Assembly (NCBI GenBank): GCA_900538365.1
Contig: UPXT01000012.1
Coordinates: 1-50,350 of the forward strand
Direction of reading: 5' to 3'
DNA from: an uncultured Acidaminococcus sp.
GTDB taxonomy: Bacteria; Bacillota; Negativicutes; Acidaminococcales; Acidaminococcaceae
Length of the DNA: 50,350 bases
Of the stretch, positions 7,039 through 15,234 are shown in pieces (the first letter of the stretch is position 1; each line of letters begins with the position of its first letter). A program made the translations under genes and the position numbers. The notes under the pieces were generated by a model, which was given only the letters and a program-made list of their open reading frames with translations, was not told the DNA's origin and ran no database searches.

Positions 7039-7551
7039 TCACAAAACCCTAACAGTTTCTACAAGAGGTTTTCTTGATGTATGATTCAAAAGAGGTCCGC
7101 CGCCTTCCCCTCTATAGCCTAAATCAAGAAGGAGCACAAGGTCTTCGTTTTCCGGAAGGGTCAAGGCCTTTTTGAGTTTTTCTGGATCAAAGAAATTGAC
7201 CCAGCAGCTGTCGACTCCCACATTTTTTGCCGCAAGCATCATATGGACGCCCACAATCGAGGCATCTTCGGCCCCGGAATCGCGGGTATCTCCAGGATAA
7301 TGGAAGACGCTGTTCCTATCATAGGCTACGGCAAGGACAACAGGAGCCCCATAACGGCAAGGCGTTATGCTGTCAAGGGCCGCAAGGGCCTTGGGGGAAG
7401 TAAGGACGTAAACGCGCTGAGCCTGGGCATTTTTTGCCGTTGGGGCTAGGCGCCCCGCCTCAAGGATGGCTGTAAGGACACTCTCATCGATGGGACGGCC
7501 ATCAAACTTTTTGCAGGAATATCGCTCTTTTATGAGATTCAAGAATTCCAT
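7039..7551 (-). CDS. Nitroreductase family FMN oxidoreductase
   Basis: A 170-residue protein with the nitroreductase signature: RYSCKKFDGRPID near the N-terminus (FMN-binding Arg), LEAGRLAPTAKNAQ, and VGVDSCWVNFF with LLLDLGYRGEGG toward the C-terminus. Such homodimers reduce nitro groups, quinones or flavins with NAD(P)H. It is at the short end of the family. The start has AAAGGAG about 10 bases upstream. It leads a three-gene redox operon with two flavodoxins and has a well-formed promoter upstream. The physiological substrate is unknown. Confidence 0.87.
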   Translation of the reverse strand: MEFLNLIKERYSCKKFDGRPIDESVLTAILEAGRLAPTAKNAQAQRVYVLTSPKALAALDSITPCRYGAPVVLAVAYDRNSVFHYPGDTRDSGAEDASIVGVHMMLAAKNVGVDSCWVNFFDPEKLKKALTLPENEDLVLLLDLGYRGEGGGPLLNHTSRKPLVETVRVL

Positions 7552-7600
7552 GGCTATCGCACTCCTTTGGAATCAATCCTGACGCACTGTTAGCAAATAC

Positions 7601-7629
7601 AGTATGTCACGCTTTTTAGGCAGGGTCAA
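7601..7629 (-). promoter_or_regulatory. Promoter of the nitroreductase-flavodoxin operon
   Basis: On the minus strand TTGACC (7624-7629) and CATACT (7601-7606) are separated by 17 bp, a fair sigma-70-type promoter about 50 bp upstream of the nitroreductase start. Confidence 0.45.
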
Positions 7630-7676
7630 GATGCCGCGCCATACCTTTTGAGCTCAGTCTTTCATGCTCAAAACGC

Positions 7677-7712
7677 AAAAAAAATCACCCTGCCAAAGAG
7701 GCAGGGTGATTT
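7677..7712 (-). terminator. Rho-independent terminator of autotransporter gene 1
   Basis: A 13-bp perfect stem (AAATCACCCTGCC at 7682-7694 with its complement at 7700-7712) around a 5-base loop, followed on the minus strand by a run of T. It begins 6 bp after the stop codon of the autotransporter gene. Confidence 0.9.
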
Positions 7713-7717
7713 CTTGA

Positions 7718-9065
7718 TCAAAAGCTCCAGCGCAGTCCCACATCCCAGCTCCAGTTCTCATCGTAGCTGGAACCATCGCCCCGTTCAAGGTCGAAATAGG
7801 CCTGCAGACCGTCATTGATCTTATAGGCGCCGCCCAATCCATAGGAGAACCAGGTATCGCCATAATCTTCATGGACGCGCAGCCGGTCCGTATCCACGGA
7901 CATGACCGTCACATGGTTGCCGCCAAAGTCATGGTACCAGTTGGCTTTTGCATAGACCGCAAAACGCGGACTTTCATACCCAGCCCGGGCTCCAATCCGT
8001 CCCAGGGCGGTGTTCAGGCTTTCGCCTTCCACGTGCACCCCGTTCGAATCGGTGAAGGCATCGTTCCGGAAGTGTCCCAGGACAACCTGGGCCTGCGGCT
8101 CCACAAACCAGCCCTTTTCGTCCTTTTTCTTGTAGCCATATTCGGCTCCGAAGGAAAAGCCCGTACTGTTCGACTGACCGTCAATGAATCGGCCAAGACC
8201 GGTATAACCAAATTCATTTTCATACCGTGACCCTTTGAGGCTGAGGTCAAGGTACTGCCCGTTTTTCCAGACTTGCGTATCGTAAAGGCCTAGGGTATAG
8301 CCCTTGAGGTCCCCTTTCCCTGACACGTAGGTTGCATCGCCATCAAGGTAGGCAAAGCCCACACCGATGACGTGCTCCTTCGTTTCCGTCTTCTTATGGA
8401 GCCAGTCGTAGCCCACTTCGTACTCATTATACTTGGAGTCAACAAGGAAGTCGCTCACGCGGCTGAATTTCTTACCCTTGCCCCGAGCCCAGATCCCGTT
8501 ATCCGTATTGTCCGTAAGGGACCCGTCCGCTTCGCCCATGCGGCGGAAGAGCGTATCCATATCACTTCTCCAAAGAAGGTAGTTGCCTCCCGTAATGCCG
8601 CCGAGGTTCCGGACCACCGTCGTGTGGTGCCCTTCGTCATTTGTCGGAGTCTTTGTGACGCCTTTGAGGTACCAATCGGTGCCGTAGCCATCGGTTACGT
8701 TATCTGTCGTACTGTCCAGCTTCAGGTCGTAGTAGTGGAGAGCTGCTTCCATCTCTGCGTCGCTCACAAAGGCTCCTTCTTCATCCCCTACGCTGGCCAA
8801 TACGGTGCCCAGAGCCCCTTCCCAGGTATTGGACGTGCTGCGAAGGTGCAGGGCCGTCGTTCCCGTATGGCTTCCCGTGACGTAGACATGGTCGTTGCCC
8901 GTGTTCGTTGTGCCATCGGCATCGAGGGATACGGTCGCACCGTCACCGGCAAAGGAATCTGCCGTCAGGGTCTCGCCCAGCGTGCCGTCCATGAGGTTAA
9001 TATTTGCCCCCGCTGCGTTCAGGGTACTGACAGTAGAAGAATCCGTCAACTTCCACGTGGCGCCG
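7718..9065. repeat. Direct repeat copy A (autotransporter 3' end)
   Basis: About 1.34 kb matching 11144-12491 at a constant offset of 3426 bp without indels. The first ~125 bp (7720-7845) hold about ten differences. I see none over about 1.09 kb (7846-8938), then a handful up to about 9055, after which similarity ends abruptly within the passenger-coding region. Confidence 0.9.
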
Positions 9066-10897
9066 CCTGCAAGATTCAAGACGAGGTCGTTTGTCGCCAG
9101 ATCTTCGATGGAGTCATCCGAAGTTGTTCCCATAAACGTATTGGCAATGGACGCCGTAAGGGTACCTCCCTTTACTGTCGCGAGGTGACCTGTTACCGTA
9201 TCTGCTGTAAGCGTAATCTTTGCTCCCGTACTTGCAGCCGTAGCGGTTCCCGTTAAGTTTCCTACGTCTGCCGTAATGGAAGCAGGTGAATCATCTTCGG
9301 CATAGAGATTGCCGATGACAGAGCCCGCAGTAAGGGTAATATCAGAGTCAATGGCACTTACATCGCCTGTCAGCGTCCCGCCGATTGAAGCCTTGATGTG
9401 ACTGCTATCCGTTGCTTTAAGGTTCCCATCAAGAGAATCCGAAAGAGTTGCTGTCAATGTGCTGTCTGGACCTTCTGCACTAAGGTCTCCCTTGGCAGAA
9501 GCTGCTGTGAGCGAAAGGGTGCCCGCACTTTTTGTAATCTCTTTAGGTTTTCTGTCCCACTTGGCCGTCGCGTTTCCCGTATAGACATCTGAAACAACAG
9601 CCGTTACCGTACCAGCATCGGCCAAAAGGTCACCTGTCAGGGTCTTTGTCACTCCAGCCGTACCGATAGCGACCAGCGATCCTTTTCCTTCTGCCTTAGC
9701 TCCATTTTTTAAGGTAATCTCCTTGCCGTCAAGCTTCACTTTGGTATTTACGGTACTGCTGAACCAGTCGCTGGATTGGACCTCCCCTGCCACGGAAAGG
9801 GACTCTGTTCGGCTGCTGCCAAGGACCAGTAAGCCTCCGAATGAAGCTCTCACGGGAGACATAAAAGAATCCCACGGTTTTTCTTCCGTCTGGGATATGG
9901 TTACTCCATCCACGATGAGGGATGCCATGCTTCCATAAGCATCTACCTTGCTATTTAAGGTCACGGTATCAGCGGTAATCGTTGTCTCAAGAAATTTCGG
10001 TGTAGATGGATGAGACCATACCCGAATCGGGCCATGACTTTCTACAGAACTTGTCCCTGAACCACCGATGATGGCCTTTCCACCCCAGTGATGATAATAA
10101 TCGAGGTTTTTTGTACCAAGAACAATATGCTGGCCCTTGACTGTAAAATCTGACCCTTGGATTGAAATCCCGTCCCCCACCTGAACGGATTCTGTTGCGT
10201 CACTGCCAATCGTTACGGAGCTTCCATTACTTGCACTGATATATTGAAATTTTTGCTCATTTGTCGTGCCGCTGTCTGTTGCTGCGGCATCCTTAAAAAC
10301 AATCTGTTTTCCCAGCACGGTCAAGGAAGCATGATTTAGCGTATTTGTTTTCTTAAGGGTAACGAGACGGGTTTCTTCCGTACCGAGGGTTGTCTCCCCC
10401 TCATTATATGTATTGACCGCATCCGTTGTAATCTGGGAACCCCGAAGCGTTGTGGCAGCTCCTACTCCAACGGTGCGAAGCTCTCCGGAAACCTTGACAA
10501 CATCCGTACTTTCCGAACCGATTTGAACCGTGCCGCCTGCATAGTCCGTAGCGGTTTCTTCCGACGGGATGATCCCACCTTCCGTATCTCCATTAAAGAT
10601 TCCTTTTGGTACTGTAACGGCAATGTTTTTGCCGAAAAGGGTCAGGGACGCTTTTGAGCCACCAGCCGCGGACGAACCATCAACTGCAATAGCAGCCCCA
10701 TTATCCGAATTTTCTACAGCTATCGTAAGGAACTCTGTCTCATCACTGCCGCGGCTATAGGACGCACCCTCTTTTACCTGTATGCCTGTCGTTTCTTTGA
10801 TTTCTATAGAATCAGCCGCATACGCAGTCCCTGATGATAGGGTCAGCAAAACAGCAAAGGTCAGCAATGTTCCCCTTTTTCCAGTTCTTCCCTGCAT
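7718..10897 (-). CDS. Type Va autotransporter, copy 1
   Basis: A 1059-residue secreted protein. A signal peptide (cleavage near AYA-A, residue 27) precedes a Ser/Thr/Gly/Val-rich passenger without cysteines in its repeat region, expected to fold as a beta-helix. It contains about five degenerate modules of the form IGSxxTxSVxVxGxI...LxGxxIxL (for example TIGSDATESVQVGDG), then a more regular T/G/D/A-rich segment. The autotransporter beta-barrel spans about residues 771-1059, from GNYLLWRSDMDTLFRRMG to the terminal aromatic RWSF recognised by the BAM complex. The last 445 residues are nearly identical to copy 2, while the rest of the passenger is divergent. AGGAGG lies 7-8 bases before the ATG. 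Likely a surface adhesin or interaction protein, but the ligand is unknown. Confidence 0.9.
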   Translation of the reverse strand: MQGRTGKRGTLLTFAVLLTLSSGTAYAADSIEIKETTGIQVKEGASYSRGSDETEFLTIAVENSDNGAAIAVDGSSAAGGSKASLTLFGKNIAVTVPKGIFNGDTEGGIIPSEETATDYAGGTVQIGSESTDVVKVSGELRTVGVGAATTLRGSQITTDAVNTYNEGETTLGTEETRLVTLKKTNTLNHASLTVLGKQIVFKDAAATDSGTTNEQKFQYISASNGSSVTIGSDATESVQVGDGISIQGSDFTVKGQHIVLGTKNLDYYHHWGGKAIIGGSGTSSVESHGPIRVWSHPSTPKFLETTITADTVTLNSKVDAYGSMASLIVDGVTISQTEEKPWDSFMSPVRASFGGLLVLGSSRTESLSVAGEVQSSDWFSSTVNTKVKLDGKEITLKNGAKAEGKGSLVAIGTAGVTKTLTGDLLADAGTVTAVVSDVYTGNATAKWDRKPKEITKSAGTLSLTAASAKGDLSAEGPDSTLTATLSDSLDGNLKATDSSHIKASIGGTLTGDVSAIDSDITLTAGSVIGNLYAEDDSPASITADVGNLTGTATAASTGAKITLTADTVTGHLATVKGGTLTASIANTFMGTTSDDSIEDLATNDLVLNLAGGATWKLTDSSTVSTLNAAGANINLMDGTLGETLTADSFAGDGATVSLDADGTTNTGNDHVYVTGSHTGTTALHLRSTSNTWEGALGTVLASVGDEEGAFVSDAEMEAALHYYDLKLDSTTDNVTDGYGTDWYLKGVTKTPTNDEGHHTTVVRNLGGITGGNYLLWRSDMDTLFRRMGEADGSLTDNTDNGIWARGKGKKFSRVSDFLVDSKYNEYEVGYDWLHKKTETKEHVIGVGFAYLDGDATYVSGKGDLKGYTLGLYDTQVWKNGQYLDLSLKGSRYENEFGYTGLGRFIDGQSNSTGFSFGAEYGYKKKDEKGWFVEPQAQVVLGHFRNDAFTDSNGVHVEGESLNTALGRIGARAGYESPRFAVYAKANWYHDFGGNHVTVMSVDTDRLRVHEDYGDTWFSYGLGGAYKINDGLQAYFDLERGDGSSYDENWSWDVGLRWSF

Positions 10898-10986
10898 TTA
10901 TCTTCCTCCTCAGCAGCAATAGGTCACTATGAAGATATCCAATTTTCTCTATTTTTTACCCATTTCTGCCATTTATCTACTTTTTT

Positions 10987-11024
10987 ATTATAACATATTG
11001 AGTTAATCAAGAAAAATTTTTCTT
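10987..11024 (-). promoter_or_regulatory. Putative promoter with palindrome, autotransporter 1
   Basis: A TATAAT -10 box lies at 10987-10992 on the minus strand, about 90 bp before the gene. Where the -35 box is expected stands AAGAAAAATTTTTCTT (11009-11024), a perfect 16-bp palindrome that could be an operator. No consensus -35 is seen. Confidence 0.4.
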
Positions 11025-11089
11025 AAGTATATGATTTCCCGCGTCTTAATTTACTGCTTCCCAACTAGAAAAGGAAGGGCAGTACAAAC

Positions 11090-11131
11090 AATAAGATGGG
11101 CATGTGAACCGCAAAGGATCCACATGCCCAT
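11090..11131 (-). terminator. Terminator of autotransporter gene 2
   Basis: An 11-bp perfect stem, ATGGGCATGTG (11096-11106) with CACATGCCCAT (11121-11131), and a T-rich but interrupted tail on the minus strand. It starts 13 bp after the stop codon. Confidence 0.7.
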
Positions 11132-11143
11132 ATAGGGTACTTA

Positions 11144-12491
11144 TCAGAAGCTCCAGCGCAGTCCCACGTCCCAGCTCCAGTTTTCATCATAGCTGGAACC
11201 GTCGCCCCGTTCAAGGTCGAAATAGGCCTGCAGGCTGTCATTGACTTTGTAGGCGCCGCCCAGTCCATAGGAGAACCAGGTATCGCCATAATCTTCATGG
11301 ACGCGCAGCCGGTCCGTATCCACGGACATGACCGTCACATGGTTGCCGCCAAAGTCATGGTACCAGTTGGCTTTTGCATAGACCGCAAAACGCGGACTTT
11401 CATACCCAGCCCGGGCTCCAATCCGTCCCAGGGCGGTGTTCAGGCTTTCGCCTTCCACGTGCACCCCGTTCGAATCGGTGAAGGCATCGTTCCGGAAGTG
11501 TCCCAGGACAACCTGGGCCTGCGGCTCCACAAACCAGCCCTTTTCGTCCTTTTTCTTGTAGCCATATTCGGCTCCGAAGGAAAAGCCCGTACTGTTCGAC
11601 TGACCGTCAATGAATCGGCCAAGACCGGTATAACCAAATTCATTTTCATACCGTGACCCTTTGAGGCTGAGGTCAAGGTACTGCCCGTTTTTCCAGACTT
11701 GCGTATCGTAAAGGCCTAGGGTATAGCCCTTGAGGTCCCCTTTCCCTGACACGTAGGTTGCATCGCCATCAAGGTAGGCAAAGCCCACACCGATGACGTG
11801 CTCCTTCGTTTCCGTCTTCTTATGGAGCCAGTCGTAGCCCACTTCGTACTCATTATACTTGGAGTCAACAAGGAAGTCGCTCACGCGGCTGAATTTCTTA
11901 CCCTTGCCCCGAGCCCAGATCCCGTTATCCGTATTGTCCGTAAGGGACCCGTCCGCTTCGCCCATGCGGCGGAAGAGCGTATCCATATCACTTCTCCAAA
12001 GAAGGTAGTTGCCTCCCGTAATGCCGCCGAGGTTCCGGACCACCGTCGTGTGGTGCCCTTCGTCATTTGTCGGAGTCTTTGTGACGCCTTTGAGGTACCA
12101 ATCGGTGCCGTAGCCATCGGTTACGTTATCTGTCGTACTGTCCAGCTTCAGGTCGTAGTAGTGGAGAGCTGCTTCCATCTCTGCGTCGCTCACAAAGGCT
12201 CCTTCTTCATCCCCTACGCTGGCCAATACGGTGCCCAGAGCCCCTTCCCAGGTATTGGACGTGCTGCGAAGGTGCAGGGCCGTCGTTCCCGTATGGCTTC
12301 CCGTGACGTAGACATGGTCGTTGCCCGTGTTCGTTGTGCCATCGGCATCGAGGGATACGGTCGCACGGTCACCGGCAAAGGAATCTGCCGTCAGGGTCTC
12401 GCCCAGCGTGCCGTCCATAAGGTTAATATTTGCCCCCTCTGCGTTCAGGGTACTGACAGTAGAAGAATCCGTCAGGTTCCACGTGGCGCCG
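11144..12491. repeat. Direct repeat copy B (autotransporter 3' end)
   Basis: Partner of the 7718-9065 repeat at an offset of 3426 bp. The near-perfect centre and more variable edges suggest recent gene conversion between the two genes. Confidence 0.9.
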
Positions 12492-14551
12492 CTATTGAGG
12501 GTAAGTGTCATTGTATCGGCATCGTCTGTCGTCTTACCCGTAAAGGTATGGCTGACAGTTGCCGCAAGTGTGCCGTTATCAGAAGTCGTGAGATTGCCTG
12601 TAAGGGAGCCTGTTGTTAAGGTCAAATTGCCACTATCCGCAGCCGAGGCATCTCCCACGGCAGTTCCCGAAACAGTTGCCGAAAGCGTGCTGCCGGAACC
12701 TTTGGAAGTCAGGTTACCCTCAGAAGATCCTGCCCTAAGGCTGAGCGTACCGGCATCACTAGCCACAGCATCTCCCGTATAAGTTCCGGAGAGCGTCGCC
12801 GTAACAACGCCTTTATCCGTGGCCGTAAGGTCACCTGTAAGGGTCTTTGTCACCCCGGCGCTGCCAATCGTAAGTGCAGCCCCATTTCCCGTAGCAACAG
12901 CACCGTTCTCTAAGGTAATCGCCGAGCCATCAAGAGAGACTTTGGTATCGGGCTCCTCCTCCACTAATGAGGCAACCATACCAACAAGGGTAAGGGACTC
13001 GGTCCTGCTGCTTCCCAGGGTCATGACACCGCCCTCGACTGCCATAACTGTGTACGGATACCCTTCTAAGACAGCCTTATCTGACGTCAGCGATATTGTC
13101 GTACCATCCACTGTAAGGAAAGTCCCTGGCAAAACGTTATAGACATCCCCTTCGAGTGTCACCGTATCTCCGACAATAGTAAGTACGGATTGCTCACCAT
13201 TTGACAAATGTCCAGTCATAATGACTGATTCCGTATTCTCATCACCAATGCTGCATTTGGAGCCCGCATCATTCTCAAAAATGTGAATATCGTTTGTTTC
13301 CCCATTTGTACCGATGCGGATTTCATTGCCTCTTACGGTCAGTTCAGATCCGTTAGTATCTCCCAAAATAATCTTACCCGGAATCTGAACCGTATCTGTA
13401 TCATCATCACCAATATTGACATTCCCATTATAATTCACATGAATAGATACGTTGTCCTCGGCCTTCCTTGAATAGTCTTCTGACCCGCCAACGGTAATGG
13501 TATGACCGAGAACCGTTATTTCACTATAACGGTCAGCCACAAGGCCCTTTGTCTTAACAGATTCCGTGCGTGCGGACCCAATTGCCAAAGATCCACCATG
13601 ATAAACCTCAGCACGGTCATTTACAACAATGGAAGACCCCTCAAGCTTCGTATTGGTGATGCCCGTTTTTGCAGGGGGCTGCCAATAACCATCATCTATC
13701 CCCCCAGTTATGATCCTGCCATTTACGGTCAAGGAATCCGTACTGTCCGAACCAATCACTAAGCTGCCGCCGCCAAAATGAGTAGGGGCGCCTTCTCCTC
13801 CTATACCACCATTATAGATACCGTCTTCTGCCGTGACGGAAATGTTTTTTCCATAAAGCTCCAGCTTGGAATCATCCCCATCAACAAAAATGGACGAATC
13901 ATCGCTGCCATTTTTCACATCGATTGCAAGGGACGTTGTATGATCGCTGCCGATTCGAACGGAAGCGCCGTCTTCCACATGAATCCCCCGCGTTTCGAGG
14001 TCATAATTATAGGTGACGCCCTCTTCTCCAACGGTATTATGGGTCAGGGAAATCGTGGAACCATCGACAGTGATGCGGCTGCCAGAATCAACGGCTCCAA
14101 TCGGTCCTTTTAGGGAAGTTGTATTTGCAGTCCCTATGTTAATGGTCGATCCGTTGGTTGCTGTTACCGCTGCATAATCGTCCCCTTTATTGATGCTCAT
14201 TTCTTTTGCATAGAGATTCACTGTACTCTTATTCTCGGCAAGGATTTCCCCATTTGCCGTCAAGCTGTCATAAGGTGAAGAAATAGATCCAATCGTCACG
14301 GCCGATTCCCCGCTGGCATCGATCGCTCCCTTTCCATCGGCGGTTCCTGATGGGGTAAAAGTAATCGTACCGCTCCCTGTCACGGTGACCGTCGCCTTAT
14401 TTGCTGCATATAGTTCGTCCAGTGTTTCATTGGAAGAAGTAACGTTGGAGATTCCTCCAGTATAAGAAATTGCAGAAGCTTCCCCTGACGATAACGCGAA
14501 TAGGACAGCTGCCGATAAAAGCACCTTTTTTTTATGGGATAAGTAAATCAT
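11144..14551 (-). CDS. Type Va autotransporter, copy 2
   Basis: A 1135-residue secreted protein. Three ATG codons lie in a row; I take the third (14551) because AGGAGG is 7 bases from it and almost touches the first (14557). A signal peptide ending near EASA is unrelated in sequence to that of copy 1. The passenger shows at least eight modules of the form IGSxxTxSVxxxGxI...VxGxxIxL (NIGTANTTSLKGPI, AIGSARTESVKTKGL, SIGDENTESVIMTGHL), then a GNLT-type segment and the shared distal passenger. The barrel is the last 289 residues, ending RWSF. From STLNAEGANINLMDG onward it nearly equals copy 1. Predicted outer-membrane surface protein; the binding target cannot be inferred. Confidence 0.9.
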   Translation of the reverse strand: MIYLSHKKKVLLSAAVLFALSSGEASAISYTGGISNVTSSNETLDELYAANKATVTVTGSGTITFTPSGTADGKGAIDASGESAVTIGSISSPYDSLTANGEILAENKSTVNLYAKEMSINKGDDYAAVTATNGSTINIGTANTTSLKGPIGAVDSGSRITVDGSTISLTHNTVGEEGVTYNYDLETRGIHVEDGASVRIGSDHTTSLAIDVKNGSDDSSIFVDGDDSKLELYGKNISVTAEDGIYNGGIGGEGAPTHFGGGSLVIGSDSTDSLTVNGRIITGGIDDGYWQPPAKTGITNTKLEGSSIVVNDRAEVYHGGSLAIGSARTESVKTKGLVADRYSEITVLGHTITVGGSEDYSRKAEDNVSIHVNYNGNVNIGDDDTDTVQIPGKIILGDTNGSELTVRGNEIRIGTNGETNDIHIFENDAGSKCSIGDENTESVIMTGHLSNGEQSVLTIVGDTVTLEGDVYNVLPGTFLTVDGTTISLTSDKAVLEGYPYTVMAVEGGVMTLGSSRTESLTLVGMVASLVEEEPDTKVSLDGSAITLENGAVATGNGAALTIGSAGVTKTLTGDLTATDKGVVTATLSGTYTGDAVASDAGTLSLRAGSSEGNLTSKGSGSTLSATVSGTAVGDASAADSGNLTLTTGSLTGNLTTSDNGTLAATVSHTFTGKTTDDADTMTLTLNSGATWNLTDSSTVSTLNAEGANINLMDGTLGETLTADSFAGDRATVSLDADGTTNTGNDHVYVTGSHTGTTALHLRSTSNTWEGALGTVLASVGDEEGAFVSDAEMEAALHYYDLKLDSTTDNVTDGYGTDWYLKGVTKTPTNDEGHHTTVVRNLGGITGGNYLLWRSDMDTLFRRMGEADGSLTDNTDNGIWARGKGKKFSRVSDFLVDSKYNEYEVGYDWLHKKTETKEHVIGVGFAYLDGDATYVSGKGDLKGYTLGLYDTQVWKNGQYLDLSLKGSRYENEFGYTGLGRFIDGQSNSTGFSFGAEYGYKKKDEKGWFVEPQAQVVLGHFRNDAFTDSNGVHVEGESLNTALGRIGARAGYESPRFAVYAKANWYHDFGGNHVTVMSVDTDRLRVHEDYGDTWFSYGLGGAYKVNDSLQAYFDLERGDGSSYDENWSWDVGLRWSF

Positions 14552-14639
14552 CATCATTCCTCCTTGAGCAGTTCTGCCGAGATAAGAGAAAACAGATCAC
14601 CAAACAAAGCGATAGGGCATCATGCAACCTGTTGTTATA

Positions 14640-14675
14640 TGGTGTCCGTGCCCCCAAGGGAAAAAGGGGGGCTGA
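14640..14675 (-). promoter_or_regulatory. GC-rich hairpin in the autotransporter 2 leader
   Basis: In the long untranslated leader of autotransporter 2, CCCCCC and GGGGGC separated by a T-rich loop can pair on the minus strand about 95-125 bases before the start codon. It might act as an attenuator or stabilise the message. No known riboswitch family is recognised. Confidence 0.3.
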
Positions 14676-14834
14676 ATAAAATGGGATTTTACCGCACCGC
14701 CTTTCCAACAAGCCTATATCTTTACAGGAGAAAGGCCTCTTTTTTACCAAAAACCCAGCAAAAAAGAAAACGCCTTTCCTTTCTCCAGACATTCCAAAAA
14801 ACAATCTCGTAAGAGGACATGGCAAGTTTGGTTC

Positions 14835-14988
14835 ATTATAGATTCTTTGTTTTATCTATTTTTTCTATTTATTCCCATATTCAACGTTATTTTACCATAT
14901 AATGATTATTTTACCCTATAAGAAATAAGATTTTTATGTAAGAAAGATTGCCATTTTTTCGATTTATGTAATTATTGTTACATAAATC
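14835..14988 (-). promoter_or_regulatory. AT-rich control region of autotransporter 2
   Basis: The upstream region holds a TATAAT at 14835-14840, two direct repeats GGTAAAATAA (minus strand; 14887-14896 and 14906-14915) exactly 19 bp apart, and a perfect inverted repeat with 11-bp arms GATTTATGTAA / TTACATAAATC at 14961-14988 around a 6-base loop. None carries a following T run, so they look like protein-binding sites. The transcription start is not certain; if the -10 is right the leader is about 280 bases. Confidence 0.45.
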
Positions 14989-15052
14989 ACGATTATTTTC
15001 CTGTTTCCCAAAGGATGATTCCCTATCCGCAGCAACTATAGGCGAAGGGGAT

Positions 15053-15178
15053 AGAAGCTCCAGCCAAGTTCCACATCCTGGCTCCATTTCTCATTGCAGC
15101 TGGAACAGTGCCCCGTTCAAGGTCGAAATAGGCCTTGCAGGCTGCATTTTACCTAATCGGCGTCACCCAGCCCACATA
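15053..15178 (-). pseudogene. Relic of a third autotransporter 3' end
   Basis: This 126-bp stretch aligns with the last part of both autotransporter genes: it shares AGAAGCTCCAGC at the start, GCTGGAACAGTGCCCCGTTC in the middle (one or two changes), and the following AAGGTCGAAATAGGCC. It carries many substitutions and at least one inserted base (GGCCTTGCAGG against GGCCTGCAGG). No barrel can be read from it. It is directly followed by the terminator of the mtnN-like gene. Confidence 0.8.
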
Positions 15179-15217
15179 ATAAAAACAGCCTCTCCCGATT
15201 CGAAGGAAAAGGCTGTT
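15179..15217 (-). terminator. Terminator of the SIMPL-nucleosidase operon
   Basis: AACAGCCT (15184-15191) pairs with AGGCTGTT (15210-15217), followed by TTTTTATTAT on the minus strand. It lies 18 bp after the nucleosidase stop codon. Confidence 0.75.
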
Positions 15218-15234
15218 GATTAGCTAACCATTGA

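Noticed and set aside
8372..9256. 294-codon plus-strand frame, repeated at 11798-12619
   Set aside because: Its apparent conservation between two loci is only the antisense view of the duplicated autotransporter ends.
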